Positions 14,701 through 26,285 of a stretch of DNA of 64,000 nt are shown piece by piece. The notes beneath the pieces were generated by a model, which was not told the origin of the DNA, searched no databases, and was given only the letters and a program-made list of their open reading frames with translations. Source of the DNA: Himantopus leucocephalus (lineage: Eukaryota; Chordata; Aves; Charadriiformes; Recurvirostridae); NCBI GenBank assembly GCA_003993805.1, contig RSEF01000001.1:97217224-97281223 (forward strand), given 5' to 3'. The stretch's first letter is position 1. Each line of letters begins with the position of its first letter. Made by a program: the position numbers and the translations under genes.

Positions 14701-17700
14701 CCCGCTCCATGCCCTCCGATTATGAGAGCGGAAGTTCCCAGCCAAAATGTTAGTCAGCAGATTGTAATTATACAAGCTGCTAATCAGAATCCTCTTCCCC
14801 TCCTCTCCGCTCAGCCTTCTGCTTCTGTAAGGGTTCCCGTGAACGGGCCGACTGCAATCGCAAACTCTAGCAGCTCTGTACAAAATGCCTCTCTTCCACA
14901 GACTTTCGGAGGGAAACACCTTGTCCATATATTACCAAGACCATCCTCTTTGCCATCTTCTAGCTCTACGCAAACTTTTTCAGTTACAATGTCAAATCAA
15001 CAGCATCCTCAAACTATCTCATTGAACGGGCAGCTTTTTGCGTTGCAGCCTGTGATGTCATCATCTGGAGCTTCAAACCAAGCCCCTATGCAAATTATTC
15101 AACCCACCACCAGCGAGGATCCAAATACCAATGTTGCCCTCAATACGTTCGGTGCTTTAGCTAACCTCAATCAAAGCATATCGCAAATGGCTGGACAGAG
15201 CTGCTTACACTTGTCTCTCAGCCACCCTACCAATCCCACAACTGTCAATAACCAGATTGCCACAGTTAACTGTGTGTCATTACCAACTTCTGTGGCATCT
15301 TCAGTACCTGCGGAGGTTTCAGTATTAACTAGTGCATCTAATTCAATAAATGCTTCCCCCAAAAAAGCGGCTGCTGCCTTGCCATCCAATGCAAAATCAA
15401 AAAGGACAAACAAAAAGCCAAGTACAAAGAAACACCAAGCAGTCAACAGCAAAGTGTCCTGCCCAGCAGCTCCTTGCAAAGATGCAGGGAAGGTGGACAG
15501 TGCTCCCGTGGAAACAGTGGCAAAGCATGCAAACGGCGAGGGGCTGCTTGAAAACACTCCAGCAGTATCACAGGCTTTAACAACGTCACAGGCAAGTGGT
15601 GTGGCAGCATCGAGTGGCCTCAGCATTTCTGACTGTCATTCCAAAGAGAGTGTGAGCTCTGAACAGGCAGCCAAAACCTGCTCTGTCCCTGAGCCAAATT
15701 CGGCAGAGGCGCCTGCTTCCTCGCCGCTGGTGCCCGTGGTGTCAGAGCAGCTGGCACTCGTCCCACCGACTGCCAAAGATGCTGCTCCTCGCCAGCAGGC
15801 CTGTGGGTCTCAGAACCATCCACCAACCAGCTCTGCCTTGTCAGAGTCTCCCAAACCCTGTGAACCCCCCAGCACCTTAACGTCCTCTCATACTGAAGCA
15901 CATGTGACAAATTCTCAGGTTGCTGGGGCGTCAGCAGCACAGAGCAGCACAGTGGGTCATACTTCCAAGGCAGGAACGATTTCCGAGTCCTGCAACATTA
16001 CACAGGATTCCTCAGTGGTAATGCAAGATGCGGACTTGTTAGAAGGACAGGGTCTAACCAAAATGCTGTCTGATCTCACGAAAGAAAGAACAGCTGCGGA
16101 AAAAAACTCTTCTTTCAGCATTCAGGGGGAGCATTCCAATTTTCCCATGGAAAACTCTAAATCAGCAGAATCAAATGTTGATTTGCCTGAGAAGCAGGAA
16201 CTCTTGCTAATGAACACGGAAGGTGACACTCTCTCCCAGCATCACTCCTGCATTTCTGATCAGGAAGTAGTCAGTGCTTCCCTTATCGCTAGCAGGCAAG
16301 CTGACTCCCCTATGTCAACTAGCTCTGGCAGCAGTCGAGGCTTCTCAGTAGCGTCTATGTTGCCAGATACCACCAGAGAAGACGTTACTAGCAGCACCTC
16401 AACCAGTACATGTAACAGCTGCACATTTTCAGAACAGACTGACATTGTAGCTCTTGCAGCAAGAGCTATTTTTGACCAGGAAAGCCTTGAGAAAGGTGGA
16501 GGAGGAATACAGGTTAACATGAGGGATGCCATCTCTAAGTCAACTGAGGTTGCACCTTTGGAGAGGGAGCAACAGCCTTTTAAGCCCCAACCAGTGAAAG
16601 AAAACAATGCAGGACCATTGGAAGCAGCACCAAACAAATTCAGTGCTCAGGATACAGTACAGACAAATGTCGATAGACAGGTTGAAAAGCCAAGCTGCTC
16701 TGTAGGAGGTGTGGAAACGTCAAACACTTCTTTGCAGATTTCCATTTCCCAGTCCCCAAGCATAACCAGTTTAAGCGTGAATAATCTAATACACCAGAGC
16801 CGCATTGTCCATCCCCTTGTGAGCTGTTCGAGTTTATCCCAGTCTTCAGAGCCAGCAAGTGTCCCTGCGACTGTGAGCCTCTCCCTTCCGTCTAGCACAT
16901 ACGTCAATCAGTCGCCAGGACCCGCTATGATGAGTGAGTATGCTCAGGAACAACTGAATGCTATCAGAGCAAGCACCATGCAGGCTCCCCAGCTGCAGGA
17001 ATCACACTTAAAGCAGCAAAATCACGAAGGTCGCAAGGACTCTGCCAAGCGGGCTGTTCAAGATGACCTTCTGCTTTCTACAGCAAAGAGGCAAAAGCAG
17101 TGTCAGACAACGCCCATAAGGCTTGAAGGGATGGCGTTGATGAACCGAACAGCGGAGAGTATTGCTGATCAAACACAAATGCTGGTCAGTCAGATCCCTC
17201 CTAATTCATCCAATTCTGTGGCATCAGTGAGCAATCAAGGGCACACAGATGGCCTTAATAGGTTATTCCCATCAAACAGCAACTTTGTAACGCCAGCTTT
17301 GAGGCAACCTGAAGTTCAGTGCGGTTCTCAGCCTTCAATTTCAGAGCAGCAAGGCCAGGCAGGGCAGCACTTGCAGCCGATTCAACATGTTCCTGCTCAA
17401 GGCATATCTCACCTTCACAGTAATCATCCATACTTAAAGCAACAGCAGGCTGGCCAGTTACGAGAAAGGCACCACTTGTATCAGCTGCAGCACCATGTCA
17501 CTCACGGGGAAAACTCAGTCCACTCTCAACCCCACAGTGTCCACCAACAGCGAACAATACAGCAGGAGGTGCAGATGCAAAAGAAACGAAATCTCATCCA
17601 GGGAACACAAGCCACGCAACTTTCTCTGCAGCAAAAACACCACGGAAGTGATCAAACACGGCAAAAAGGTGGTCAGCCTCATCCTCACCACCAGCAAATG

Positions 17701-19764
17701 CAGCAGCAGTTGCAGCAGCACTTTGGAGCTTCCCAGCCTGAAAAGAACTGTGAAAATCCTGCAACAAGCAGAAACCATCATAACCACCCTCAGAGCCATA
17801 TAAATCAGGATATTATGCATCAACAGCAACAAGATGTTAGCAGCAGACAGCAAGGTTCAGCTTCTGAACATGTGTCAGGGCACAATCAGATGCAGAGACT
17901 TATGACCTCAAGGGGCTTAGAGCAGCAAATGGTGTCCCAGGCAAGTATTGTAACCAGACCATCAGATATGACATGCACCCCTCATAGGCAGGAAAGAAAT
18001 AGAGTTTCCAGCTACTCTGCTGAGGCGCTCATTGGGAAGACGCCCTCTAATTCGGAACAGAGAATAGGAATATCTCTTCAGGGCCCTAGGGTTTCTGACC
18101 AGCTTGAAATGAGAAGCTATCTTGATGTTTCTAGAAATAAAGGGTTGGTCATTCATAATATGCAGGGCCGCTTATCTGTTGACCATACAGTTGGCTCAGA
18201 TGTGCAGCGGCTTTCTGATTGTCAGACATTTAAGCCAGCTGGACCCAATCAACAAGCAACGGGCAATTTCGATGTACAGGCTTCAAGAAACAGTGAAATT
18301 GGTAATTCTGTGTCATCCCTCAGGGGCATGCAGCCGCAAGCTTTTCGAATAGGTCAAAATACTGGGCCGTCCATAGAAAGACAGAAGAGGTTGCCCTACC
18401 AGCCAGTACAGGGTATTCCAACAGGAAATACCCTGCCATCAAGGGAGAATGAAAACACGTGCCACCAAAGTTTTATGCAGAGTTTACTTGCCCCTCACCT
18501 TGGAGATCAAGTTAGTGGAAGCCAAAGATCAATCCCAGAACATCAAAGGAACACGCAGTGCGGTGCCTCCTCCACAATTGAGTACAACTGTCCCCCAGCA
18601 CGGGAGAGCGTCCACATCCGAAGAGATGGTGATGGCCAGAGTAGGGAGAGCTGTGACATGTCTATTGGTGCAATTAATGCAAGGAACAGTTCCTTAAATA
18701 TTCCTTTTTCGAGTTCTTCTTCTTCGGGAGATATTCAGGGTCGCAATACAAGCCCAAACATCTCTGTGCAGAAGTCCAATCCCATGAGGATGACGGACAG
18801 TCATGGAACTAAGAGCCACATGAATACACCTGTTTCTAGCAACATGCATGGAGTTGTGAGGCCAGCTCACCCTCACCCTGCAGTTTCTCACGGAAATGGC
18901 GAGCAAGGGCAACCTTCTGTTCGTCAGCCAAATTCTTCAGTTACTCAACGGTCGAGGCATCCTCTGCAAGATAATGGAGGTTCTAAAATACGTCAGCCTG
19001 AAAGGAATCGATCTGGAAATCAAAGACATGGAAATGTCTTTGACCCTAGTCTTCCCCATCTTCCTCTGTCCACCAGTGGCAGTATGATCCTTGGGCGCCA
19101 GCAGTCTGCGATAGAAAAAAGAGGAAGCATTGTCCGATTTATGTCTGATGGCCCTCAAGTGTCCAACGATAACACGGCCCCTGACCAACATACGCTCTCT
19201 CAGAATTTTGGATTCCCTTTTATTCCAGAGGGTGGTATGAATCCACCGATAAATGCCAATGCCTCTTTCATCCCACCAGTCACTCAGCCTAGTGCCACTC
19301 GAACACCAGCTCTAATCCCAGTCGATCCCCAGAATACCCTGCCATCTTTCTATCCTCCTTACTCTCCTGCCCACCCTACCCTTTCCAACGATATTTCTAT
19401 CCCTTACTTTCCCAATCAAATGTTTCCTAACCCAAGCACGGAGAAGCCAAGTAGTGGAAGTTTAAACAATCGATTTGGATCCATTTTGTCTCCTCCCAGG
19501 CCTGTTGGTTTTGCTCAGCCAAGTTTTCCTCTGCTTCCGGATATGCCGCCGATGCACATGACCAACACGTCTCACTTATCCAATTTTAACTTGACCTCTT
19601 TGTTTCCAGAAATAGCCACAGCTCTTCCTCCAGATGGTTCAGCAATGTCGCCTTTGCTTTCCATTGCAAACACATCTGCTTCAGATTCTTCCAAGCAGTC
19701 CTCAAACCGACCTGCCCACAATATAAGCCATATTCTAGGTCACGATTGCAGCTCAGCTGTATGA
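5708..19764 (+). CDS. USF3: USF3, upstream transcription factor family member 3 (bHLH protein), complete five-exon coding region
   Basis: The coding sequence joins 5708-5754, 7975-8003, 10411-10493, 12066-12162 and 13295-19764. Every junction has GT-AG sites and a consistent phase, giving 2241 residues. Residues about 16-35 are the basic region, with His23, Glu27 and Arg28 plus a Lys/Arg cluster at the positions that bHLH proteins of the USF/Myc type use for E-box contact. Helix 1 spans about 34-46, the loop about 47-56 and helix 2 about 57-78. A leucine-rich coiled coil follows at about 86-115. The remaining roughly 2100 residues are Ser/Thr/Gln-rich and probably disordered. They include basic clusters near residues 785 and 1335 (possible nuclear signals), a Gln/His-rich stretch near 1430-1605 and a conserved-looking Pro-rich C-terminus. 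The start codon follows ACC, so an A sits at -3. The family is nuclear and DNA-binding; target genes cannot be read from the sequence. Identity rests on recognition of the human protein, including its length and single giant last exon. Confidence 0.97.
5755..7974 (+). other. USF3 intron
   Basis: This AT-rich intron lies between the start-codon exon and the 29-nt exon. I see no gene or RNA in it. A small imperfect 17-base tandem repeat near 7620-7663 is the only internal structure noticed. Confidence 0.85.
7620..7663. repeat. Short imperfect tandem repeat (17-base unit)
   Basis: The unit TAGTTGTTGCTACTGGG at 7636-7652 is followed by a partial second copy, and an ACTGGGTAGT motif precedes it. 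It lies in an intron and has no evident function. Confidence 0.5.
7975..8003 (+). CDS. USF3: USF3 29-nt exon, first half of the basic region
   Basis: The acceptor is TGTTTCACAG and the donor is GTAGGA. The exon completes Arg16 and encodes KKNRETHNA plus the first base of a Val codon. His23, a presumed E-box-contact residue, is here. The exon is too short to be found as an open reading frame but its phase fits both neighbours. Because 29 is not a multiple of three, skipping it would shift the frame. Confidence 0.93.
8004..10410 (+). other. USF3 intron
   Basis: Non-coding, AT-rich intron with no recognisable gene, RNA or repeat element. Confidence 0.85.
10411..10493 (+). CDS. USF3: USF3 exon, second half of basic region and helix 1
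   Basis: The acceptor is TTTTGCTTAG and the donor is GTGAGT. The exon completes Val26 and encodes ERHRKKKINAGINRIGELIP, followed by the start of the loop up to Gln53. Glu27 and Arg28 belong to the DNA-contact set of bHLH basic regions. Ile/Leu spacing marks helix 1. Confidence 0.96.
10494..12065 (+). other. USF3 intron
   Basis: Intron without recognisable genes. An A/C-rich low-complexity patch at about 11852-11935 is listed separately. Confidence 0.85.
11852..11935. repeat. A-rich low-complexity tract
   Basis: The tract has runs of A broken by C (AAAC, CAAA and CCAAAA units) in the last-but-one long intron of USF3. It has no coding potential. Confidence 0.7.
12066..12162 (+). CDS. USF3: USF3 exon, loop and helix 2 of the bHLH domain
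   Basis: The acceptor is TTTTAAAG and the donor is GTAAGT at 12163. The exon encodes residues 54-85, starting SKNMILDQAFKYITEMKRQN and ending NNEQ, plus one base of Ala86. Hydrophobic spacing (Ile, Leu, Phe, Ile, Met, Leu) fits an amphipathic helix 2 that would dimerise. Confidence 0.96.
12163..13294 (+). other. USF3 last intron
   Basis: Non-coding intron. The reading frame of the giant last exon stays open back to an ATG at 13204, but 13291-13294 reads GTAG after TCACTGTTTT, a normal acceptor. The open stretch is therefore taken as intron. Confidence 0.85.
13295..19764 (+). CDS. USF3: USF3 giant last coding exon (coiled coil, disordered region, C-terminus)
   Basis: This exon is 6470 bases long and uninterrupted to TGA at 19762-19764. 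It starts by completing Ala86, then EEIKKLRKQLDELQKENGRY, a leucine/isoleucine heptad-like coiled coil. About 2000 Ser/Thr/Gln/Pro-rich residues follow. A basic run KSKRTNKKPSTKK lies near 15393 and a second cluster with AKRQKQ near 17085. A short ordered-looking patch DIVALAARAIFDQESLEKG is at about 16442. Gln/His-rich sequence lies at about 17340-17850. The C-terminus has conserved-looking Pro/Phe-rich text such as FGFPFIPEGG near 19208. The putative disordered part may be a transactivation or cofactor-binding region, but that is inference. Confidence 0.97.
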
Positions 19765-22339
19765 AAACTGATAGACTGACTTCTAGTCTGATGCGTTGTT
19801 TATATATTTAAGAAGAAGAAAGTGGATCTTACTGGCATCCCAGAAGAGACCATTCATAGCATCGCTGTTTATTTGCCTAGATGTATGTATATGGGTACTT
19901 TTCATATTTATATACACACTGTATTTCCATCCACCTTTCTAACTTTAAAGCACCAGTGCCTATAGCAATGCTTACTTACTAGTAACAGTAAGGATGCAAC
20001 ATGGAGAGCTGTGCAAATATTGGTTGTTGATTTTCCAACAATCAAGTTTGATGTCCGATTGTTCCAGGGTAAGGGCCGCCCTTGGTAATACGTGCATGTA
20101 AAGACAGGAGTGAGAGCATCTGTATGGGAGACAGGAAGCAAATGCTACAGGTTGCGTTTTGTTTCTGATGCGTTTCCCTGAAACTACAGACGAACCTGAA
20201 GTGGCGTGGGTTTCTCTTTTTCTTTTGTAAAATATCTTCAGGAGCCTCAACACAAGTCAAGTCTGTGTTAACCCAGAGTTAATTGATAAAGACATTTGTT
20301 GCGCAGCTTTTGTCTGTTTGAAGCTTGTCACATGCACTTGACTTAAGGCTGACTTTACCTGGCAAAAATTAGTATGTGTTTCCATGGTCAGCAATTAAAA
20401 ATACTGGTTTAGAAAATTCAGATTTCTTTAACCCATGACTTTCCATTTCTAAGAAGAATTTTGTTTGAATCTGTTTTAACAATGGCTTCAGTTACTGCTG
20501 AACTTGGTCAACATTTTAAAGTAGCTCACAACTCCTTCTGGTGTCGTCAGCAGAGACAGCAGTCTTGTTTATTGCCATTTCATTGTTCGTATGCTGCAAG
20601 TTACCTCAGGGTGGGTTTTGTACCTTGTTTAGCACCTTCTTTTTTTTTTTCCCCTCCCCCTCTCCTTTTCTTTGGCCCATGCTCAAACACCAGCTTTCTG
20701 GTTTCTGTGAGTGACAGCCCTTTGTTGTACCAGGCAGCACATGGGAGGAGGACTGAGCCTGTAGCATCCCGCAAAACGAGTGTGGATTCCTGGGGGCACA
20801 GTTTTTACTTTATGTTGCTGACAGGATCGGGCCCAAGTTAATATCAGTACTCTGCACTTGAATGCACCTTTTGTCTAAACTTGTATTATTGTGGCTGAAG
20901 GAGGAACATAAACGTGTCAAGACCAAACTGCTGCATACCAGGAAGATGTTGTGATTTGAGCACCACGAGGAAGGGGGATGTGTTTGTATGTGTGTGAGAG
21001 ACAGAGTGAATGTGCGTGCGCTGGCTGAGTCTCCAGTACTTTCACAAATTTCGGTCCCGTTTCTTTTAAAGGGAAGGGAAGAACTAGGTAAGTTTTATTT
21101 ATTTAATGGCTCTGCAGTGCGATTTTTCTTAAAACAAGGCAGAAAAGTTTGTCTTTTATTTTTATGTGCTTGAAAATACCATTCTGGTTTTGATTCTTCA
21201 AATAACAGAGTACCTTCAGGTTTCCTTGTATGCACTCCTCCCCCTACCAGCCGGGGAGTGGCAAAAACTGCTCTGGGGCCTCTTCTCTGGGCAGGGCAAG
21301 GTTGAAGCATTTGTGTGTTGCCCACCAGCGCATCGTGTTGCTGCTCCTGGGACCTGTCACAGGTTCTTCCCCAATGCCTCTGCTTAGAGGGGGCACGGGG
21401 AGGAACAGAATCCCTGGGATTTTTTTAGGGTTTTGTAGTTTTTTTTCTTTGAAAGGCAGAAAGGAAGATATTCTCCATCTTCAAGAATGGACCCACAAAG
21501 AGGGACCTGAAAGCTTTTTCCATAGTTTGACTGCCCAGTCCATGTTTTTCCTAAGTCCTTTTACACTGATCCAGGAAAGTAAAGAGGCTTAAACATAAAA
21601 ACTAATTGGGCTGTGTCTGTAGTCTGTCCTGACAACGTCTCTGCTCTTATAACCAGGAGTCTGATGTTTTTCTGCAAAGCTAAGTAAAAGGGTTCTGATC
21701 TAAATTGGGAATCACTTTTTCATGCAGATGGAGCTTATCTTAGGACACTAAATCTAAGCGGTGCTTGAGTTTTCTGTGTTTATTAAAAATGATAGATTGA
21801 ATATTTATTTCACTTCAAAGCAAGGCAGCTTGTCTGAGTTCGACTGAAATGGGCTGCCAAAGTGTAGTTACCAACCGAATGGCAGGAACCAGCCTGTGCG
21901 GAGCAGGAGGGTTAGGAATGATGGTCAGTCCTCAACGCCAAACCAAGCGTGCTGCAAGTCTGGGTGTTATCTGAGGAGACTCTCTGATCAAATCGATTTC
22001 CCTAATGCAGTAGATCCCGAAGGGCCTGCCTCAGGTGGTGAAATGAGGTCCATAAGGATGAGCAGCTCCCTGGGTTGTGGATGAGAAAGACAGGGGTATT
22101 GAATCAGTGGCTACGCTGTGCGTTACATACTTATCTGGACCTTTAGGAGGGAAGCAAAACAGCCATTCTTGCTCTCTTTAAATGGCATTGCGTGTGCAAC
22201 GGTGTATTTGGCTTTCAGGACAAAGTAGTAAAAAATGAAGCCCTGACTTCCAGAACTTTATATAAAGATGCTAATCTTGCTCATTGTTCCAGGCATTCAT
22301 GTAGTACCACATCAGTTTCCTCTGCTGGGAAAACTACAC
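19765..22339 (+). other. USF3: USF3 3' untranslated region (extent uncertain)
   Basis: The sequence follows the USF3 stop directly, has no exon-like structure and no credible gene, and is AT-rich, as expected of a long 3' untranslated region. ATTAAA motifs occur near 20394 and 21778, but no AATAAA with an obvious downstream GT-rich element was seen before the CR1 insertion. The true cleavage site cannot be decided from the sequence. Short open frames here look random. Confidence 0.6.
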
Positions 22340-23264
22340 TACTTCATGATGTCTTTGAAAACTGGAGTGAGCTTGTAAACTTATACAGACCAGTTGGAAT
22401 AGTTGGATGTATTCAAGAGTATGAAAGGAGCTGGCAGGCATTATGGCAGGATCCCTCTTGATCATCTATCAAAGGTCTTGGCAGTCTGGGGAGGTCCCCA
22501 CTGACTGGAAGCTAGCCAACATTATTCAAATTTACAAGAAGGGCGAGAGGGAAGGGAACTACAGCCCTGTTAGTCTAACTTCAGTTCCTGGAAAAATTAC
22601 GGAGAAGATTATACTGGGTACTATTGAAAGGCATTTAAAGAACGATGCACTCATCAGACACAGTCAACATGGGTTCATAAAGGGAAAGTCCTGTTTAACT
22701 AATTTAATATCCTTTTACGATAAGGTCACCCACCTAGTGGATGAAGGGAAGGCAGTGGATGCAGTTTTTCTGGATTTTAGCAAGGTTTTTGATACTGTCC
22801 CTCACAGCATCCTTCTAGATAAGTTGTCCAGCTGTGGGATGAGCGGGTTCACGGTGTGCTAGGTGAGGAAGTGGCTGAAGGGCAGAGCTCAAAGGTTTGT
22901 AGCGAATGGGGCTACATCTGGCTGGTGACTGGTCACCAGTGATGTTCCTCAGGGCTCAATCCTTGGGCAATGATTAACGGGATTAAATTTAACAAGTCCA
23001 AATGCCTGATTCTGCACCTGGGACAGANNNNNNNNNNNNNNNNNNNNNNNNNNNNNNNNNNNNNNNNNNNNNNNNNNNNNNNNNNNNNNNNNNNNNNNNN
23101 NNNNNNNNNNNNNNNNNNNNNNNNNNNCCCTGGAGGTATTTAAAAGACAGGTAGACATGGTGCTGAGGGAGATGGTTTAGTGATGGACTTGGCAGTGTTA
23201 GATTGGTGGTTGGACGTGATGACCTTAAAAGGTCCCTTCCAATCTAGACAATTCTATGATTCTA
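22340..23264 (+). mobile_element. CR1 LINE copy, degenerate, interrupted by an assembly gap
   Basis: From about 22340 the sequence reads as the reverse-transcriptase part of CR1 ORF2. At 22443-22862 it has recognisable blocks such as VPTDWKLANI, QHGFIKGKSCLTNL and FLDFSKVFDTVPHS. It then breaks down with stops. After the GSILG-like block near 22960, the sequence jumps to FNKSKCL-like text near 22990, so the catalytic [FY]ADD box appears deleted. The 100-N gap follows. The element resumes at 23128 with the CR1 3' end and finishes at about 23264 with CAATTCTATGATTCTATC. The copy cannot be active. It lies either in the distal USF3 3' untranslated region or between the genes. Confidence 0.9.
23028..23127. 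other. Assembly gap (100 N)
   Basis: Exactly 100 N inside the CR1 copy. The round length suggests a placeholder of unknown true size. Confidence 0.99.
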
Positions 23265-24789
23265 TCCTGCCCACCGCAGCACTGCTGTCCTGCGAGTGTC
23301 TCCCCACACAAAGCCTTGTAAGCCACCCTGAAGGCACACAGGCGGCTCGACCTGAACTTTTCCAGGCACTTGCTAGAAGAGGCTGTTCGTGCAAGGCCCG
23401 TGGTGAGGACTCCATCTGGAAATTTTCTCTCCTCCTTCTGCTACCGCCCCCAAGTCTGGCCCAAAGCACTGCCCGACTTGCTCCCTAGCTCACCTCAGCA
23501 GCAAATGATACAACCATCACACGAGCATGTCACCTCCCAATACCACTGCAGCTCTTCATGCAGCTTCCAGGTGGCACCATGCAGGAGGGCTCCATGCAGC
23601 CGTGCCTCAGACCTCTCTCTGCTCCTGCTGCTGGGGCCAGGACTAGAGAGGCAGAGAAAAGGGACGAATGGATGGTGCTAGTAGCCGTGCTATCACTGCG
23701 CGTTACCACCTGCCCTCCAAGTAGAGCTCTGAAAGAGCACATCCTGCACAGATGTTATTACAACAAATTTTGGTTTCACTGGTCAAAGAACTGGAAGTGC
23801 AGCACTTGGGCTCCTACCGCAGCCCTTGCACTTGCAAGAAGGGGGACAGGGTAGCACAGAGCATGCGTTACAAAAAAGCTGTTGGGTCAAACATTCATAC
23901 ACCTCTGGGTACAGAAAGCCAGGTGGCTCCGTCTGCACAGCATGTTTATAACCATGCTGGGCAAGACAGAGCACCACAGCCCGACCAGGAGCCCCTGACT
24001 GGGGTGGGTCAGTCTTGCTGCACTCAGCTGTAAGGATTTGGGGTTTTTTTGCACCTCAGACTTCTGGACAGCCTTTTCTTATGGGAAGAAAAAGGAAGCT
24101 GCAGACAAGCCTGCGTAGATAATATTGGGTTCTGACATTTTAGACAGACCAAGATGGCAAGCTGCAGGGTGGCTGGATAGAAAATGTGGACTATACTCAG
24201 CCTGATATTCCTCCGCTGGTGCTACTCAGACAAAACCAGGAGCCATCTCCTTCCCTGCAGCCCATGCAGACACTGTTAAGGAAGAGAAGCTCATGCTTCA
24301 CAACAAGCCTGAGAAACCTACCCCTATTTCTAGGATTATTGAACATTCAACAACTCCATCTGCACGGCAAACGTGCAAGTCAAGCCCAGAGTATCATAAT
24401 AAAATGCAACACACAGGGATCACCACCACCTTCTGCATGTTCTGGCACACCCTGCCTGAAACATGGCTACATCTCCATAGGAGTGCAGCTGTGCTCGGAA
24501 AGATAGCTGCTGGCAGCCTCTTCTGTCATTCCTCCTCCAGCCCTCTGTGCTCCGCCAAAGGGGCTACAGTGACAAACAAGAGTGTCTGTTCTTTACTCCA
24601 GTTAGCCCCACAAAGGCAATTTGGTTAAGAGAACAAGTAGGTCATCTGTAGCAATGGTCAGGAAACAATCTGTGAGGCTCCTAAGGATCTAAGGATGACA
24701 GTAGCTGTGTGACACAACTGGGGACCCCTCTGCCCCAAGTGCTCTTTGCTGCTGCCGAGAGCTGGAGCAGGAAGAATTCAGACCAACCT
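23265..24789. other. Intergenic or distal 3' untranslated sequence between the convergent genes
   Basis: No exon, RNA gene or repeat family was recognised. AATAAA motifs on the + strand near 24398 and 24850 could end long USF3 transcripts, but nothing links them to USF3. Open frames here have no recognisable family and no splice context. Confidence 0.5.
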
Positions 24790-24816
24790 GCAGAGCAGGA
24801 AGGAAAGAACGTTCAT

Positions 24817-24822
24817 TTTATT
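24817..24822 (-). terminator. SIDT1: Candidate SIDT1 polyadenylation signal
   Basis: The + strand TTTATT reads AATAAA on the - strand, in the context GGTCAATAAAATGAACG. A T/C-rich then GGTTGGTCTG stretch follows within about 45 bases. It would give a 3' untranslated region of about 1.5 kb below the SIDT1 stop at 26286. Other weaker signals cannot be excluded. Confidence 0.5.
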
Positions 24823-26285
24823 GACCATCTTGACAAACTCCAACTTAGAAAAAAATAAAAACCAGCTACTGCAAAACCTTTCTAGGAGATACAGACTTCT
24901 TGGATTAGAAAATTTCCATAGTCTTCTGTTTTGGTAAGCACAAGTGGAATGGAGCCTTTGCATCACTGGGTACATGCACATACAAAGGAAAAATGCTCAG
25001 ACAATGACAAGAATAAGGACAGCAGGCCTCAAATAATACTTTTTAATTCAAAATTAGCAAAACAGGTCACATTTTAAATGCAAGGCCTGAAATAATTCAC
25101 ACCTTATTCTTGTTTTTTAAATAACAGGAATTCAGGAAGAACGCAGAAGCCATTTAAAAACTTACTTTGAATGCAGAAAAACTGGAGAGGAAAGAAGTTT
25201 GGTCCAGACCTTTAGCTAAAGAGCTCGACCCCAACTGCCCCAAAACCTCGTCCACACTCCCAGCCCATAAAGGAACCTGCTTGCTCAAGTTTGCCCAAAG
25301 CAAGCTTGTGGGAGGAGAAAATCTGAGGCTGCTGGACAGCCTCACCCCCTTCCACCTTGCCCCTTTAGCAAGGCCACGCAGCAGGAGCCAAGGAGCTGCC
25401 AAGAAGCTACCCAGCACACAAGGCTGCGGCTTCACCACACCGTCTCTCTTAGGGTCGCTTGAGGACAGCACTTCTGGTGCTGTGAAGGAGACCATCACAC
25501 TGACAAGTGCCTGCGTAGGAGCTGCCAGAGAGAAGTGAGGCTGTTCAACATGTGTAATTGAGAGAGGCCACAAAAGCAAGGGAGGAGGTTCTGCCTCTGG
25601 CAGAGCACTCATGGACAGCTTCAGTCTACCATCTCCCTCCAACAATGCAGTGCCTTGGACTTGTTTCTCTCGTTACGTTGGCTCCCCACCAGCTACAGAA
25701 GGAGCCTCTCCGACAAAAAAAAGAAAGAAAAAGAAAAAAAAAAAGAAACCAGTCTCCCACTGCCACCTCAGCTTGGCGTCTTTTGCTCACTTGGTGGCTG
25801 CAGGACAGGAACCAAATGCTCTCCCCATGCTGCTGAAAGGACTCTCTGAGGGCAGCAGCCTGCAGGGTACAGGTGCCAGCTGCTGATGCAGGAGGAGCTG
25901 CATCACACTTGTCAAGCCCGCTCACCAGAGATGAAGCGGAGCACATCAGCAGGGAGGAAGGGAAGCAAAGGTCTCAAACACACCTCGTGTTTCCTCTCTC
26001 TTCACTGGCTCCAGCACCTGCTGCACCTACAAGCCAGAGGGCTGTGCACTGGCCTCAGCCGCTGGGTTGTGCCTGCCCCAGGGGATGCGGTGGGAAAGGA
26101 GAAAACATAGTCTTCCCTCCCAGTCCCGCCTCAGTTACCGCAGTACCCCTTCATGCTTGCTGTGGGATCTGGCTCCCCGGCTCCCATGGGGTTGTCGGCC
26201 ACAGAAGCAGGCTCGTTCCCCACAGATGCCAGTAGCCCAGTGCCTTTGGCTGTGGAATCTGGGACGCCCCTGGTCCCCTGGGGAC
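24823..26285 (-). other. SIDT1: Probable SIDT1 3' untranslated region
   Basis: The region runs from directly after the SIDT1 stop codon to the candidate AATAAA. It has no further coding exon. An A/G-rich low-complexity tract lies at about 25715-25749. The assignment depends on the poly(A) signal call. Confidence 0.5.
25715..25749. repeat. A/G-rich low-complexity tract
   Basis: Runs of A broken by single G residues. No coding or structural role is evident. Confidence 0.7.

Noticed and set aside
15171..15626. Antisense open frame of 151 residues inside the USF3 exon
   Set aside because: It is a shadow of the sense coding sequence, with no splice context or recognisable family. Several similar antisense frames occur along this exon.
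22443..22862. Open frame of 139 residues with reverse-transcriptase similarity as a host gene
   Set aside because: It is part of a degenerate CR1 LINE with later stops, a missing catalytic box and the CR1 3' end at 23264.
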